Below, piece after piece: positions 54,767 to 64,000 of a DNA stretch of 64,000 nt; the first letter of the stretch is position 1; every line of letters starts with the position of its first letter. The position numbers and the translations under genes were made by a program. The notes under the pieces were generated by a model, which did no database searches, was not told the origin of the DNA, and was given only the letters and a program-made list of their open reading frames with translations. Source of the DNA: Oxalobacter sp. (lineage in GTDB: Bacteria > Pseudomonadota > Gammaproteobacteria > Burkholderiales > Burkholderiaceae_D); the NCBI GenBank assembly GCA_016291665.1, contig JAEEYE010000007.1, positions 34,225 to 98,224 on the forward strand, read 5' to 3'.

Positions 54767-55447
54767 ATGAAACGGCCTTACATCATCTGCCACATGCTCG
54801 CTTCACTTGACGGTCGTATTGACTGCGCAATGACTGACCAGATATGCGGTAACGAATATTACGAAGCACTGGAAGAACTCAATTGCCCTTCCATGATCAA
54901 TGGTAGGGTTACGGCTGAAATGCATTACGCAGACAAGGGAACTTTCACACCAAAGAGCCAAGCACCTGTCGGCAAAGAATCTGTGTACTGCGCAAAGAAA
55001 TCCGGAAGCTACCACATCATAACCGATACCCTAGGCTCCCTCCTCTGGAAAACAGACAACTTGGATGGCAAAGCCTTAGTCTGCCTTGTCAGTGAGTACG
55101 CGACACAGGACTACTTAGCCTACCTCAAGGAAAAAGGTATTTCTTACATTGCAACAGGCAGGCCTGGCATTAACCTGATGCGAGCCATGGAAATCCTTAA
55201 GGACTCTTTTGGTGTTGACCGCCTTGTCCTGACGGGGGGCGGCAATCTTAACGGCAGCTTCCTTGCATCAGGACTCCTTGATGAAATCAGCATGATGTAT
55301 GCCCCTGGCATCGATGGCCGGGCAGGCTGGACGGCTGCTTTTGATGGCATCCAGGATCAGAGCCGTCCGCCCGTCAAATTGAAACTGACAGGAACTGTCA
55401 AACAGTATGACAATGGCACCATCTGGATAAGGTACCTACCTGCCTGA
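54767..55447 (+). CDS. RibD C-terminal-domain / dihydrofolate-reductase-like protein
   Basis: The 226-residue protein has the DHFR-like RibD-C fold: RPYIICHMLASLDGRIDC at the start, NLMRAMEILKDSFGVDRLVLTGGGNLNGSFLASGLLDEISMMYAPGIDG with the NADPH-binding Gly-Gly-Gly, and a final strand LKLTGTVKQYDNGTIWIRY. In RibD this domain reduces the ribosylamino-pyrimidine in riboflavin synthesis. Stand-alone copies of this type have unknown substrates, and no deaminase domain or other rib gene is nearby. It is a single-gene unit next to the insertion sequence. Confidence 0.87.
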   Translation: MKRPYIICHMLASLDGRIDCAMTDQICGNEYYEALEELNCPSMINGRVTAEMHYADKGTFTPKSQAPVGKESVYCAKKSGSYHIITDTLGSLLWKTDNLDGKALVCLVSEYATQDYLAYLKEKGISYIATGRPGINLMRAMEILKDSFGVDRLVLTGGGNLNGSFLASGLLDEISMMYAPGIDGRAGWTAAFDGIQDQSRPPVKLKLTGTVKQYDNGTIWIRYLPA

Positions 55448-55539
55448 TGCGAAACTGCATCCAGCCTACAGACTTGCATTTGCCAGCGGCTTATTGGCCA
55501 ACAGAAAAAACGGCTGACCAACCATCTTTACGAACTGCG

Positions 55540-56175
55540 TCACTCATTCCCATGCGCCTGACGCAGTCTGGCTAGACGCTCGTCGATTTCATCAACATCT
55601 TCCTGTTCATGTTCACGAGCCTTCTCGAACCAATAGATGGCTTTGGCATTGTCCTTTGCAAGACCATCGCCTCGTTCGTAGCAATTCGCCAGCTCGTAAT
55701 AGGCAGGGTTGCCGCCATCCGTCCATTGATCACCGCCTAATTCCGCTGCCCTCTTAAACCATTCACAAGCCTGTTTCTTGTCCATGGTCACATGGTCATT
55801 CTCCCGGGAATAGATATATCCAAGCCACCACATGGCACTGGACTTGTCTTTTTCTGCAGCCTGTTTCCACCAATAGATGGCCTTTTGGTTGTCATGCGCA
55901 ACACCATCACCACGATAATACGCAGTGCCTACCTCTTCCAATCCAATTGGATTTCCCTGTTCCGCTGCTTTCTTAAACCAATAGAACGCTTTCTTAACGT
56001 CTTGGACTACGCCTTCACCCTGCTGGTACCTTAATCCAAGTTCCGCCTGTGCTACCGCACTACCTGAACTTGCCTGGCGCTGGCAGGCGCTCAAAGTTTG
56101 GCAGAACTCTCCTGCATAAACCGGCAGACCGCCCAACATCAAAGCCGCACAAATCGCCCATTTCCCCAATTTCAT
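55540..56175 (-). CDS. Secreted Sel1-repeat protein
   Basis: The 211-residue protein has a signal peptide (MKLGKWAICAALMLGGLPVYA) and four Sel1-like repeats of about 36 residues (A-x-A-Q-x-x-L-G-x-x-Y-x-x-G-x-G-V-x-x-D-x-x-K-A pattern). Sel1 repeats mediate protein-protein contacts in the periplasm. ATG 56175 follows GGGAGG; the frame extends to 56217. It is probably co-transcribed with the methyltransferase gene that ends 39 bases upstream. The partner is unknown. Confidence 0.85.
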   Translation of the reverse strand: MKLGKWAICAALMLGGLPVYAGEFCQTLSACQRQASSGSAVAQAELGLRYQQGEGVVQDVKKAFYWFKKAAEQGNPIGLEEVGTAYYRGDGVAHDNQKAIYWWKQAAEKDKSSAMWWLGYIYSRENDHVTMDKKQACEWFKRAAELGGDQWTDGGNPAYYELANCYERGDGLAKDNAKAIYWFEKAREHEQEDVDEIDERLARLRQAHGNE

Positions 56176-56213
56176 GTTTTGCTCCTCCCTGCTCAGTTGA
56201 GAAAAACCCCTTT

Positions 56214-57050
56214 TCAACGGTAAAACGTTACCGTCCTTTCATGTCCGATATCCCCTACTTTATCCTGAAGTTTTTCCTTAAACGCATGGGCAACTATGAC
56301 TTCAAAACGTAAAGGAATAAGCCCATCACCATTACGCAGAGCTTCCAATTTGTCGAGCAACCGGGCAAAAGTCCCCTTCCCCATAAGCCCCAAACGTCTT
56401 GTTTCCAAAGGATTTCCTCCTAACGATTGAAGATCACGTAGCAGAACTCTTACATCCTGATATGTGAATTCCAACCATTCTCGTTCCAAAACTGGTGCAG
56501 GGAACCCCACCTGTACCAACGCATCGCCCAACTGTTGGAAGTCCGGAAAGCTAATCAGATGGTCATAACCATCAATACCCGTAAACGCCTGATAAAGGTT
56601 ATGCAATGACCCATACCCAAGACACGAGAAAAGCAACAGTCCATCCCGTCTTAACATTTGATGCCAATTGGCAAGAACAGTACCAATATCCCCTGCCCAG
56701 TGCAGCATCATATTAGACCAGACAAGATTAAAGGACTCCGGACTAAAAGGCATAGCCTCTGCATTGCCACAAAGAACCGCTGAATGCCCGACACCTGAGA
56801 ATTGCGCTGCTACCAAAGGCGCATAAGCACAGTCCATCCCAACAACAAATGCACCTATAAAACGTTGCCTTAAGGCTTCCAAATCACAACCTCGACCACA
56901 TCCAACGTCTATCAAGGAATCAACCGACAACTCGATGACAGACAATCTATCATGCAGCCTCTGAGCAACCGGACGACACAGGAAATCCCCTCCTCTTGTA
57001 CGGGGCAGGTTTTCAAACAGACGCCTGACGATTTGCGGCAAAGGATGCAT
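56214..57050 (-). CDS. BioC-like SAM-dependent methyltransferase
   Basis: The 278-residue class I methyltransferase has SAM motif LIDVGCGRGCDLEAL, the acidic Asp of GMDCAYAPL, and NLVWSNMMLHWAGDIGTVLANWHQMLRRDGLLLFSCLG. This pattern, with the LGGNPLETRRLGLMGK segment, resembles malonyl-ACP O-methyltransferase BioC, which starts biotin synthesis. No other bio genes lie in the window, so BioC is a likely but unproven name. Confidence 0.75.
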   Translation of the reverse strand: MHPLPQIVRRLFENLPRTRGGDFLCRPVAQRLHDRLSVIELSVDSLIDVGCGRGCDLEALRQRFIGAFVVGMDCAYAPLVAAQFSGVGHSAVLCGNAEAMPFSPESFNLVWSNMMLHWAGDIGTVLANWHQMLRRDGLLLFSCLGYGSLHNLYQAFTGIDGYDHLISFPDFQQLGDALVQVGFPAPVLEREWLEFTYQDVRVLLRDLQSLGGNPLETRRLGLMGKGTFARLLDKLEALRNGDGLIPLRFEVIVAHAFKEKLQDKVGDIGHERTVTFYR

Positions 57051-57225
57051 GAACTGTCAGATTCCAAAGAAATTGCCTACAATGTCCTTTCTGCTGGGCG
57101 ATAGAATAAGGACTCTCGCTACGATAGCACCAAAACTACTACCATCTATTGTATTTTATGCGATTCTAGCTGAGTTAACCCTTTACAACGCTATCGCGCA
57201 CTGGAGAAACTGACTGGAGCATCCT

Positions 57226-57699
57226 ATGTTCAATGTTGTCTTGGTCGAGCCTGAAATTCCACCCAACACAGGGAACATCATACGCCTTTGCGCCAACACA
57301 GGATGCCAACTGCATCTCGTTGAACCCCTTGGCTTCCCCATCGACCACGCAAAGATGCGCCGCGCCGGCTTGGATTATCATGAATTCGTCTCCATCAAAA
57401 TCCATAAGAACTGGCAGGCATTCCTTGAATCAGAACACCCGGATCCGGTCAAAATGTACGCCATGACAACGCACGGCAGCAGTTCGTTTTACACTCATGC
57501 AACATTCACGCCTGGGGACTGGTTTATTTTCGGCGCAGAAACTCACGGACTCGCCGAGTCAATCCATCGTTTTTTCTTAGAAGGGCACCGCTTAAGGCTA
57601 CCGATGATGCCAGAGAACCGGAGCCTCAACCTATCAAACAGCGTTGCCATCACTGTTTATGAAGCCTGGCGCCAGAATGCATTTAAAGGCGGCATCTAG
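57226..57699 (+). CDS. trmL: tRNA (cytidine(34)-2'-O)-methyltransferase
   Basis: The 157-residue minimal SPOUT enzyme methylates the wobble ribose of tRNA-Leu. It shows [47 protein letters not shown] and [28 protein letters not shown], which make the SAM-binding knot. It lies alone and divergently from the BioC-like gene; a bidirectional terminator follows. Confidence 0.94.
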   Translation: MFNVVLVEPEIPPNTGNIIRLCANTGCQLHLVEPLGFPIDHAKMRRAGLDYHEFVSIKIHKNWQAFLESEHPDPVKMYAMTTHGSSSFYTHATFTPGDWFIFGAETHGLAESIHRFFLEGHRLRLPMMPENRSLNLSNSVAITVYEAWRQNAFKGGI

Positions 57700-57712
57700 C
57701 CAAAGGGCAACC

Positions 57713-57758
57713 TCAAAAAAAAATCCCCTGGGCGGCATCAACCTAACAGGGGATTTTC
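57713..57758. terminator. Bidirectional terminator between trmL and dnaJ
   Basis: A perfect 10-bp stem (AAATCCCCTG 57721-57730 with CAGGGGATTT 57747-57756) is flanked by an A run on the left and T residues on the right, so it can end both converging transcripts. Confidence 0.88.
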
Positions 57759-57773
57759 CTGGAATCCTCGGCT

Positions 57774-58916
57774 CTATTTGAACAGATCTTTGAGTTTATC
57801 CATCCACGATTTATGCTGCGGACTGTGCTTGGCATCCTTGGCAATCAGTTCCTCAAACTTCCGAAGGAGGTTCTTTTCTTCTTCTGTGAGATTGACTGGT
57901 GTTTCAACACGCACGTGGCAGAAAAGATCACCCGGGTGGTAAGAATGAACACCCTTGATACCTTTGCCTTTCAGACGGAAAGTCCGTCCTGTCTGCGTAC
58001 CTGTTGGAACATGGAACGAAACCTTACCATCCAAAGTCGGCACTTCAATGTCGCCGCCCAATGCAGCCTTACCAAATGAAATTGGAATTTCACAATGCAG
58101 GTCATCATCATCACGTGTAAAAACCGGATGATGCTTGATATGGATTTCGACAAATAGATCCCCTGCCGGTCCACCATTCTGTCCAGGTTCACCATTGCCC
58201 GCAGACCGGATACGCATTCCCTCATCAATGCCTTTCGGAATAGAGACTTCCAAGGTCTTGTTTGTACGCGTGTAACCTTGTCCATGACAGTCCGGGCAAG
58301 GTTCTTTAATGGTTTTTCCCGTGCCATGGCAATGTGGACAAGTCTGGTGGACCTGGATAAATCCTTGCTGCATTCGAACCTGCCCCTGACCATTACAAGT
58401 TGTACAGGTCGTTGGAGACGTTCCCTTCTTGGCACCACTCCCACCACATGAACTACACTTGTTCCAAGCCGGAACACGGATGGTCTTCTGACAACCCTTC
58501 GCCGCCTCTTCCAGCGAAATCTCAAGGTTGTAGCGCAGGTCGCTTCCGCGGTATGCCTGGGAAGCACCACGTCCTCCCATACCACCCATACCGCCCATGC
58601 CACCACCAAATATATCGCCAAATATATCGCCGAAAACGCTGCCGAATGGGTCTCCTCCCATACCACCGCCCATGCCGCCCATACCATTAGGATCGACACC
58701 GGCATGTCCAAAGCGGTCGTAAGCCTGACGCTTATTATCATCTGACAGAACTTCGTAAGCTTCTTTGACTTCCTTGAACTTTTCTTCAGCCGTTTTGTCA
58801 TTAGGATTGCGGTCTGGATGGTATTTCATCGCCAGCTTGCGGTAAGCCTTCTTGATTTCATCCTCAGATGCACCCTTGGCCACCCCAAGAACTTCGTAAA
58901 AATCCCGTTTTGCCAT
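57774..58916 (-). CDS. dnaJ: Chaperone DnaJ
   Basis: The 380-residue co-chaperone has the J domain ([36 protein letters not shown] with the essential HPD), a Gly/Phe/Met-rich linker, four CxxCxGxG zinc-finger repeats (about residues 148-215) and a C-terminal substrate-binding domain. It stimulates DnaK ATP hydrolysis. It lies 130 bases after dnaK, in a gap with two hairpins. Confidence 0.97.
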   Translation of the reverse strand: MAKRDFYEVLGVAKGASEDEIKKAYRKLAMKYHPDRNPNDKTAEEKFKEVKEAYEVLSDDNKRQAYDRFGHAGVDPNGMGGMGGGMGGDPFGSVFGDIFGDIFGGGMGGMGGMGGRGASQAYRGSDLRYNLEISLEEAAKGCQKTIRVPAWNKCSSCGGSGAKKGTSPTTCTTCNGQGQVRMQQGFIQVHQTCPHCHGTGKTIKEPCPDCHGQGYTRTNKTLEVSIPKGIDEGMRIRSAGNGEPGQNGGPAGDLFVEIHIKHHPVFTRDDDDLHCEIPISFGKAALGGDIEVPTLDGKVSFHVPTGTQTGRTFRLKGKGIKGVHSYHPGDLFCHVRVETPVNLTEEEKNLLRKFEELIAKDAKHSPQHKSWMDKLKDLFK

Positions 58917-58935
58917 TTAGTTGTTCCTCATCCTC

Positions 58936-59022
58936 AAAACGGCTGCCTTCTTTACAGCAGCCGGATGTATGTACTGACCAAACAGAACGCCGGGCTAATG
59001 GCGGAACCATATACTGCCCGGC
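58936..59022 (-). promoter_or_regulatory. Two hairpins between dnaK and dnaJ
   Basis: On the minus strand, a 7-bp stem (GCCGGGC with GCCCGGC, 59016-59022 and 58989-58995) is followed by a second 7-bp stem (CGGCTGC with GCAGCCG, 58957-58963 and 58940-58946) and then four T. The second hairpin looks like a leaky terminator that would lower dnaJ expression relative to dnaK. Confidence 0.5.
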
Positions 59023-59046
59023 GGTCTGCCTATCTAGAAGGACTGA

Positions 59047-61005
59047 TTATTCTTTGTCCTTGACTTCCTTGAAGTCAGCATCGACAACATTGTCGTCTTT
59101 AGGAGCAGCGCCTGCTGCACCTGCATCTGCTGCTCCCGCACCGGCTGCACCTGTACCGCCTGCTGCACCCGCAGACTGCTGCTGGCTTGCATAGACCGCT
59201 TCACCCAGTTTCTGGGCTGCCGTTGCTAAGGCCTGCATCTTGGCGTCGATTGCCGCCTTGTCATCGCCCTTCAATGATTCTTCTAATTCCTTAATAGCAG
59301 CATTGATGCCATCCTTAGTCGGCTGATCAAGTTTGTCACCATGTTCATCCATAGACTTGCGCGTTGCGTGTACCAAGGCATCACCTTGGTTACGTGCTTC
59401 AGCCAATTCGCGGACGCGTTTGTCTTCTTCTGCGTTGACTTCCGCATCCTTGACCATGCGCTGGATTTCTTCTTCAGTCAGACCGGAATTCGCCTTGATC
59501 GTAATCTTGTTTTCCTTACCAGTTGCCTTGTCTTTCGCACTAACGTGCAGAATACCGTTGGCGTCAATATCGAAAGTCACTTCAATCTGTGGGATACCAC
59601 GTGGTGCAGGAGGAATACCTTCCAGATTGAATTCACCCAGTGCCTTATTCGCAGCAGCCATTTCACGTTCGCCCTGGCAAACCTTGATTGTCACTGCAGG
59701 CTGATTATCATCAGCGGTCGAGAACACCTGACTGTACTTAGTCGGAATCGTGGTGTTCTTCTTGATCATCTTGGTCATAACACCACCCAAGGTTTCAATA
59801 CCCAAGGACAGCGGAGTCACATCCAAGAGCAACAGGTCTTTACGGTCTCCGGAAAGAACAGACCCCTGCAGGGAAGCACCAACTGCAACTGCTTCATCAG
59901 GATTGACATCGCGGCGAGGATCCTTACCGAAGAATTCCTTAACCTTTTCCTGAACCTTCGGCATACGGGTCATACCACCGACCAAGATAACATCATTGAT
60001 GTCAGAAGCACTCAGACCAGCATCCTTTAACGCAATGCGGCAAGGTTCAATTGTCTTGTCAACCAAATCTTCAACCAGAGATTCGAGTTTTGCGCGGGTC
60101 AAACGGACATTCAGGTGAGCTGGAGCACCGTTAACCATGGCAATGTACGGTTCATTGATTTCTGTCTGCTGGGAAGAAGACAGTTCAATCTTCGCACGTT
60201 CTGCAGATGCCTTAATACGCTGCAGGGCAATCGGATCTTTCTTCAGATCAAGACCATTGGTCTTCTTGAATTCATCAATGATGAAGTCAATAATGCGCTG
60301 GTCAAAATCTTCGCCGCCCAAGAAAGTGTCACCGTTGGTAGACAGAACTTCAAACTGCTTGTCCCCATCGATATCCGCAATTTCAATAATCGAGATATCG
60401 AAAGTACCACCACCCAAGTCATAGACAGCCACTTTTCGATCGCCCTTGCCAGCTTTGTCGAGACCAAATGCCAATGCAGCAGCCGTTGGTTCGTTAATGA
60501 TACGCTTAACATCCAGACCAGCAATACGACCGGCATCCTTGGTTGCCTGACGCTGCGCGTCATTAAAATAGGCAGGAACTGTGATGACTGCCTCAGTCAC
60601 TTCTTCACCCAGATAGTCTTCTGCAGTCTTCTTCATCTTACGCAGAACTTCTGCAGAAACCTGAGGTGGCGCCAGTTTCTTACCTCCTTGGACAGACAGC
60701 CATGCATCACCATTGTCTGCCTCGACAATAGAGAAAGGCATTACTGGAATATCGCGCTGAACTTCTGCATCACTGAACTTACGACCGATCAGACGTTTAA
60801 CTGCATACAGCGTATTCTTTGGATTCGTAACAGCCTGACGTTTTGCAGGAGCGCCCACTAAAATTTCACCATCATCCATATAAGCAATGGTAGATGGCGT
60901 GGTGCGAGCACCTTCTGTATTTTCAATGACTCTTGGCTGACCACCTTCAATAACGGAAACGCAGGAATTGGTGGTTCCTAGGTCAATACCGATAATTTTG
61001 GACAT
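59047..61005 (-). CDS. dnaK: Chaperone DnaK (Hsp70)
   Basis: The 652-residue Hsp70 starts [28 protein letters not shown], has [26 protein letters not shown] and [14 protein letters not shown] in the ATPase domain, a substrate-binding domain with [14 protein letters not shown], and an Ala/Gly-rich C-terminal lid tail. It is full length. It is the second gene of grpE-dnaK-dnaJ and has its own sigma-32 promoter and a 5' stem-loop. Confidence 0.98.
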   Translation of the reverse strand: MSKIIGIDLGTTNSCVSVIEGGQPRVIENTEGARTTPSTIAYMDDGEILVGAPAKRQAVTNPKNTLYAVKRLIGRKFSDAEVQRDIPVMPFSIVEADNGDAWLSVQGGKKLAPPQVSAEVLRKMKKTAEDYLGEEVTEAVITVPAYFNDAQRQATKDAGRIAGLDVKRIINEPTAAALAFGLDKAGKGDRKVAVYDLGGGTFDISIIEIADIDGDKQFEVLSTNGDTFLGGEDFDQRIIDFIIDEFKKTNGLDLKKDPIALQRIKASAERAKIELSSSQQTEINEPYIAMVNGAPAHLNVRLTRAKLESLVEDLVDKTIEPCRIALKDAGLSASDINDVILVGGMTRMPKVQEKVKEFFGKDPRRDVNPDEAVAVGASLQGSVLSGDRKDLLLLDVTPLSLGIETLGGVMTKMIKKNTTIPTKYSQVFSTADDNQPAVTIKVCQGEREMAAANKALGEFNLEGIPPAPRGIPQIEVTFDIDANGILHVSAKDKATGKENKITIKANSGLTEEEIQRMVKDAEVNAEEDKRVRELAEARNQGDALVHATRKSMDEHGDKLDQPTKDGINAAIKELEESLKGDDKAAIDAKMQALATAAQKLGEAVYASQQQSAGAAGGTGAAGAGAADAGAAGAAPKDDNVVDADFKEVKDKE

Positions 61006-61040
61006 TTGCTTTTCCTTTCAATCTTTGGATTCTTTGCATC

Positions 61041-61075
61041 TGGACACCTTTGGTTGTTCCAACCAGAGGTGTCCA
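61041..61075 (-). promoter_or_regulatory. Long stem-loop at the 5' end of the dnaK mRNA
   Basis: Two 16-base arms (61041-61056 and 61060-61075) match with one exception around a 3-base loop. The hairpin begins about 9 bases after the predicted transcription start of the dnaK sigma-32 promoter. No T run follows, so it is not an intrinsic terminator; mRNA stabilisation or a processing site is more likely. Confidence 0.6.
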
Positions 61076-61090
61076 TTCAGTTCTGGACTG

Positions 61091-61119
61091 TAGATAGGGA
61101 TGGCTTTTTAGATTTCAAG
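61091..61119 (-). promoter_or_regulatory. Sigma-32 heat-shock promoter of dnaK
   Basis: On the minus strand CTTGAAA (61113-61119) and CCCTATCTA (61091-61099) are 13 bases apart, a near-consensus heat-shock promoter placed just after the grpE stop codon. Confidence 0.85.
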
Positions 61120-61126
61120 CAGTCAA

Positions 61127-61681
61127 TTACGCTTTTTTTGCAACCGTGACAATTGCTGGACGCAACAGGCGATCTGACAGGGTATACCCCTTCTGGAGCA
61201 CAGAAACAATCGTGTTATCCTCTTGGTCAACCTGGACTGTCGAAATCGCTTGATGTTTGTTAGGATCCAATTTGTCACCCTGCTGTGGCTCAACTTCTAC
61301 AACCCGGTTCTGCTCAAACACCTGGTTCAACTGGCGCAGGGTCGCTTCGACACCAGACTTAATGGATTCAACGGTTGGCGCATCTGTCTTTAATGCCATT
61401 TCCATGCTGTCCTTAACGGCAAGCATTGCCTTAGCAAATCCTTCGACAGCAAACTTATGCGCCTTGGCGATATCTTCCTGTGCATGACGGCGGATATTTT
61501 CACTTTCAGCCTTGGCGCGCAGGAAAGCATCCTGCATCTCAGCTGCTTTTTGTTCTGCAGCTGCCAACTTGGATTCCAGAGATTCCTCCTGAACCGTTTC
61601 TTCAACGGGTGTCTCTGCCTCAGCAGAAACTTCTGCAGTCTCTGGATTCAGGTTCTCGTTTTCTGGTTTCGTATCTGACAC
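61127..61681 (-). CDS. grpE: Nucleotide exchange factor GrpE
   Basis: The 184-residue protein releases ADP from DnaK. An acidic N-terminal stretch leads into a long coiled coil ([33 protein letters not shown]) and a beta-rich C-terminus with [13 protein letters not shown] and [22 protein letters not shown]. The start is GTG 61681, which follows GGGAGGAAACC; the frame open to 61732 lies upstream of this site. It has its own sigma-32 promoter. Confidence 0.95.
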   Translation of the reverse strand: MSDTKPENENLNPETAEVSAEAETPVEETVQEESLESKLAAAEQKAAEMQDAFLRAKAESENIRRHAQEDIAKAHKFAVEGFAKAMLAVKDSMEMALKTDAPTVESIKSGVEATLRQLNQVFEQNRVVEVEPQQGDKLDPNKHQAISTVQVDQEDNTIVSVLQKGYTLSDRLLRPAIVTVAKKA

Positions 61682-61715
61682 GGTTTCCTCCCTATGGATT
61701 TCTAACAATTCTCCA

Positions 61716-61744
61716 GATATGGGGACGGTCAAACCGTTTTCAAG
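61716..61744 (-). promoter_or_regulatory. Sigma-32 heat-shock promoter of grpE
   Basis: On the minus strand CTTGAAA (61738-61744) and CCCCATATC (61716-61724) match the heat-shock consensus exactly, with a 13-base spacer that itself holds the inverted repeat ACGG/CCGT. Confidence 0.9.
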
Positions 61745-61771
61745 AGATGAGGGGCAAAAAAATTGCTGTTT

Positions 61772-63445
61772 TTAGACTAAACGGAATGTCGGTTGACCCA
61801 ACATTTCTCTGGCATGGTCCATTGCCGTTTCCGTTAATTCTGTACCACCCAGCATACGGGCAATTTCGGTCACACGAGCATCATCTGTCAATTCCGTAAT
61901 ACGGGAAACGGGGTGAGCAACATTAGCAACCGCCTGTTTACTGACCTGAAAATGCTGCTTTGCCTGTGAAGCAACCTGCGGGAGATGTGTCACACACAAT
62001 ACTTGATGGTCATTACCCAAGCGCCTTAAGAGCTTACCAACAACTTCCGCAACACCACCGCCAACACCAGAATCAACTTCATCAAACACAAGTGTCGGCG
62101 TTGCTGTCGCATCAGAGGCAATCACAGACAAAGCCAGAGACACCCGCGCCAACTCACCACCCGATGCAACCTTAGCCAATGGCCTTAAGGCAGCACCCGC
62201 ATGCCCCGACACCAAAAACTCGACAATATCCGTACCATAGGACGCAGGCTCTCCTTTGCGAATATCAACAGCAAAGCTACCTCCTGTCATATGCAGTTCC
62301 TGCATGATGTCCGTTACAGCATGACCCAACGCCTCTCCAGCCTTACAGCGCGCCTTTGAAACCTGTTCCGCTAAATCCTGGTATGCTGTTTCTGCTTTGC
62401 GAGCCTCCTCCTGCAGCGCCTTAAGATTGTGATCCTGCTCAAACTGTGAAAGTGCTTCACGACGCTTCAGAAATTCTTCGGGAAGCTGGTCCGGATCGAC
62501 CTTGAACCGACGTGCCAGTGTGTGCAACGCCTCCATGCGCTCCCCCACTACATTCAACTGCTCTGGATCCAAGTCTGTATGTGCCAAGTAATCTCGCAGT
62601 GAGTAGACCGCTTCCTGAAGCTGAATCCTGGCATTCTCAAGCATCTCAATAACCGGTTCCAGTTCTCGATCAACACTGGCCAGTCCAGATAATGTCTGAT
62701 TGATGCTTCCCAACCTAGACAGCATAGGATTGTCTGATTCAGAAAGTTCATCAACTGCACTACCAATACCTTCCAGTAAACTCGCCGCATGAGATAAGCG
62801 GTCATAATCCTGGCTGACCTGCTCCCATTCGCCTTCTTTTGGCGCTACCTTTTCAAGTTCCTTAAGCTGCCACTCCAAGCGCTCGCGCTCTTCCTGCATC
62901 CTTTCAGTATTCGCCGTAGCCTGCGTAATCTTTTCTTCAAGCTGCTTCCACTTCCGGTACCTGATGCCCAATTCAGCAACCTTTGGGGTAAGTCCTGCAT
63001 GACGGTCAAGGAGCAACCTTTGTTCCCCTGTCTTCATCAATAATTGATGTGCATGTTGCCCATGGATATCTACCAACAGTTCACCCAAGGACCGCATCTG
63101 CATAGCGGTAACCGGAGCACCATTGATAAAACAGCGCGATCGCCCCGACTCAGCATCAATCGTCCGCCGTAACAAAACCCCGTCGTCTTCGCTGTCAATC
63201 TCATTAACTACCAACCATTCTTTGGCCTGATCATCGACGGAAAACTCTGCCGTAATATCTGCGCGTTTTGCCCCTTCACGCACCATAGACGACTCTCCGC
63301 GGCCACCCAACGCCAGTTGGAGCGCATCAATCATAATGGATTTACCCGCACCGGTTTCCCCTGTCATCACAGAAAACCCCGATGCAAAGTCTAGGGAGAG
63401 ACTATCAACAATGACAAAATCGCGAACATTCAGGGCACGCAACAT
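61772..63445 (-). CDS. recN: DNA repair protein RecN
   Basis: The 557-residue SMC-like ATPase has Walker A TGETGAGKSIMIDAL, a long coiled coil (about residues 155-380), the signature KVASGGELARVSLAL and Walker B TLVFDEVDSGVGG. It helps repair double-strand breaks. In E. coli it is strongly LexA-controlled, but no CTGT-N8-ACAG box is visible in the 51 bases upstream of its start. It lies between nadK and grpE. Confidence 0.96.
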   Translation of the reverse strand: MLRALNVRDFVIVDSLSLDFASGFSVMTGETGAGKSIMIDALQLALGGRGESSMVREGAKRADITAEFSVDDQAKEWLVVNEIDSEDDGVLLRRTIDAESGRSRCFINGAPVTAMQMRSLGELLVDIHGQHAHQLLMKTGEQRLLLDRHAGLTPKVAELGIRYRKWKQLEEKITQATANTERMQEERERLEWQLKELEKVAPKEGEWEQVSQDYDRLSHAASLLEGIGSAVDELSESDNPMLSRLGSINQTLSGLASVDRELEPVIEMLENARIQLQEAVYSLRDYLAHTDLDPEQLNVVGERMEALHTLARRFKVDPDQLPEEFLKRREALSQFEQDHNLKALQEEARKAETAYQDLAEQVSKARCKAGEALGHAVTDIMQELHMTGGSFAVDIRKGEPASYGTDIVEFLVSGHAGAALRPLAKVASGGELARVSLALSVIASDATATPTLVFDEVDSGVGGGVAEVVGKLLRRLGNDHQVLCVTHLPQVASQAKQHFQVSKQAVANVAHPVSRITELTDDARVTEIARMLGGTELTETAMDHAREMLGQPTFRLV

Positions 63446-63496
63446 GACCCACTACCTTCCAAGATTCAAATCTGCAGGAGTTTAATATGCACGGAA

Positions 63497-64000
63497 TCAA
63501 TCAAGCTTCCTTGAAACCTCATTCCAATGCAGTTTATTGCGTAATGTGTCGTAATAACTCCAGCCAACAGGATGCAGGAACGTCACAACATGCGGCGCCC
63601 TGCGTACAGTCACCTGATCACCACTTTGCAAATTGGCAAACGACTGTGAGTCGAAACTGATGCTCGGCTGCCGTGCATGGACAACGTCAACCACAATTTC
63701 ACTCGTATCTGGGATAACAATGGGACGGTTCGACAATGTGTGGGGCGCAATGGAGACAAGGACAATGCCGCCCAAATTCGGGTGAAGCATAGGCCCACCA
63801 GCTGACAGGGAATACGCTGTTGAGCCAGTCGGTGTCGAAATAATCATACCATCCGAATGTTGTTGGTACATAAAATGTCCATCAACATGGACACGAAGGT
63901 CAATCATCCCAGCACCAGCACCTCTAGAAATCACGACTTCATTAAATGCCACCGCTTTGCTAATGACTTCCCCCTCACGAGTGATTGTCCCTTCTACCAG
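63497..64000 (-). CDS. nadK: NAD kinase, C-terminal part
   Basis: The last 167 residues of NAD kinase; the 5' end lies beyond the window and the frame is open to base 64000. It shows NEVVISRG, the conserved [25 protein letters not shown] (NAD/ATP-binding) and [15 protein letters not shown]. It makes NADP from NAD and ATP. The nadK-recN order is standard in proteobacteria. Confidence 0.96.
   Translation of the reverse strand: MVEGTITREGEVISKAVAFNEVVISRGAGAGMIDLRVHVDGHFMYQQHSDGMIISTPTGSTAYSLSAGGPMLHPNLGGIVLVSIAPHTLSNRPIVIPDTSEIVVDVVHARQPSISFDSQSFANLQSGDQVTVRRAPHVVTFLHPVGWSYYDTLRNKLHWNEVSRKLD

Noticed and set aside
59341..60861. Long plus-strand frames opposite dnaK
   Set aside because: They mirror the highly conserved dnaK codons; no homologous family and no start signals.
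1..64000. CRISPR arrays, tRNA or rRNA genes
   Set aside because: No regularly spaced repeats, cloverleaf or ribosomal RNA sequence was seen in the intergenic regions.

Overview
The window looks like a chromosomal segment of Oxalobacter formigenes or a very close relative (Betaproteobacteria, Burkholderiales, Oxalobacteraceae). The first 303 bases encode the C-terminus of formyl-CoA:oxalate CoA-transferase (Frc), the hallmark oxalate-degrading enzyme of that genus. Typical betaproteobacterial markers agree with this: EF-P carrying Arg32 beside EarP, the rpsF-priB-rpsR-rplI operon, and the nadK-recN-grpE-dnaK-dnaJ order. The assignment rests on recognising gene families and gene order; no database search was run.

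Layout. 1-303: end of frc and its terminator. 369-8660 (minus strand): a nine-gene operon with a SsuABC/TauABC-type ABC transporter, a DUF1847 cysteine-rich protein, O-acetylhomoserine sulfhydrylase, a SAM methyltransferase, a DddL-like cupin, an FNR-type flavoprotein and a GNAT enzyme; it looks like an organosulfur uptake and assimilation module. 8742-10703: a porin and an almost gene-free stretch of about 800 bp rich in hairpins. 10704-15238: an MBL-fold hydrolase with a Cys-rich tail, a DsrE protein, and a histone-deacetylase-like amidohydrolase paired with a hydantoinase/oxoprolinase-family protein. 15455-19835: prfA-dsbB-prmC-purN-rsmB-like operon. 19981-21207: a stand-alone DUF4143 ATPase. 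21396-32341: rmuC, a zinc alcohol dehydrogenase, an Old Yellow Enzyme, hemW-rdgB-rph, a divergent uracil-DNA-glycosylase-like protein, uvrB and an aromatic/aspartate aminotransferase.

32432-37684 (minus strand) reads as a metal (probably zinc) acquisition island: a Fur-family regulator under a perfect 7-1-7 operator, a small Cys/His membrane protein, a porin, znuA-znuC-znuB and an OB-fold-like lipoprotein, with overlapping reading frames within the transporter operon. 37793-42960 carries yicC, efp-earP, suhB, trmJ and lexA. 43123-44776 is the ribosomal rpsF operon, in which priB appears to start with CTG. 44894-52555 holds hom, an alanine-type aminotransferase, bcp, a PIN-PhoH protein and clpB. 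52685-53218 is crcB under a fluoride riboswitch, followed by a complete IS481-family insertion sequence (53437-54656), a RibD-C-type reductase, a Sel1-repeat protein, a BioC-like methyltransferase and trmL. The window ends with dnaJ-dnaK-grpE, recN and the 3' part of nadK. grpE, dnaK and clpB each have a sigma-32-type promoter with the same 13-nt spacer.

The most striking observations are: a LexA whose Ser-Lys autoprotease dyad and Ala-Gly cleavage site are all substituted, with no canonical SOS boxes seen in front of lexA, uvrB or recN; a textbook fluoride riboswitch with terminator in front of crcB; a CTG-initiated PriB; the organosulfur operon; the coupled zinc island with two undescribed small components; and a candidate attenuator-like leader upstream of the first porin.
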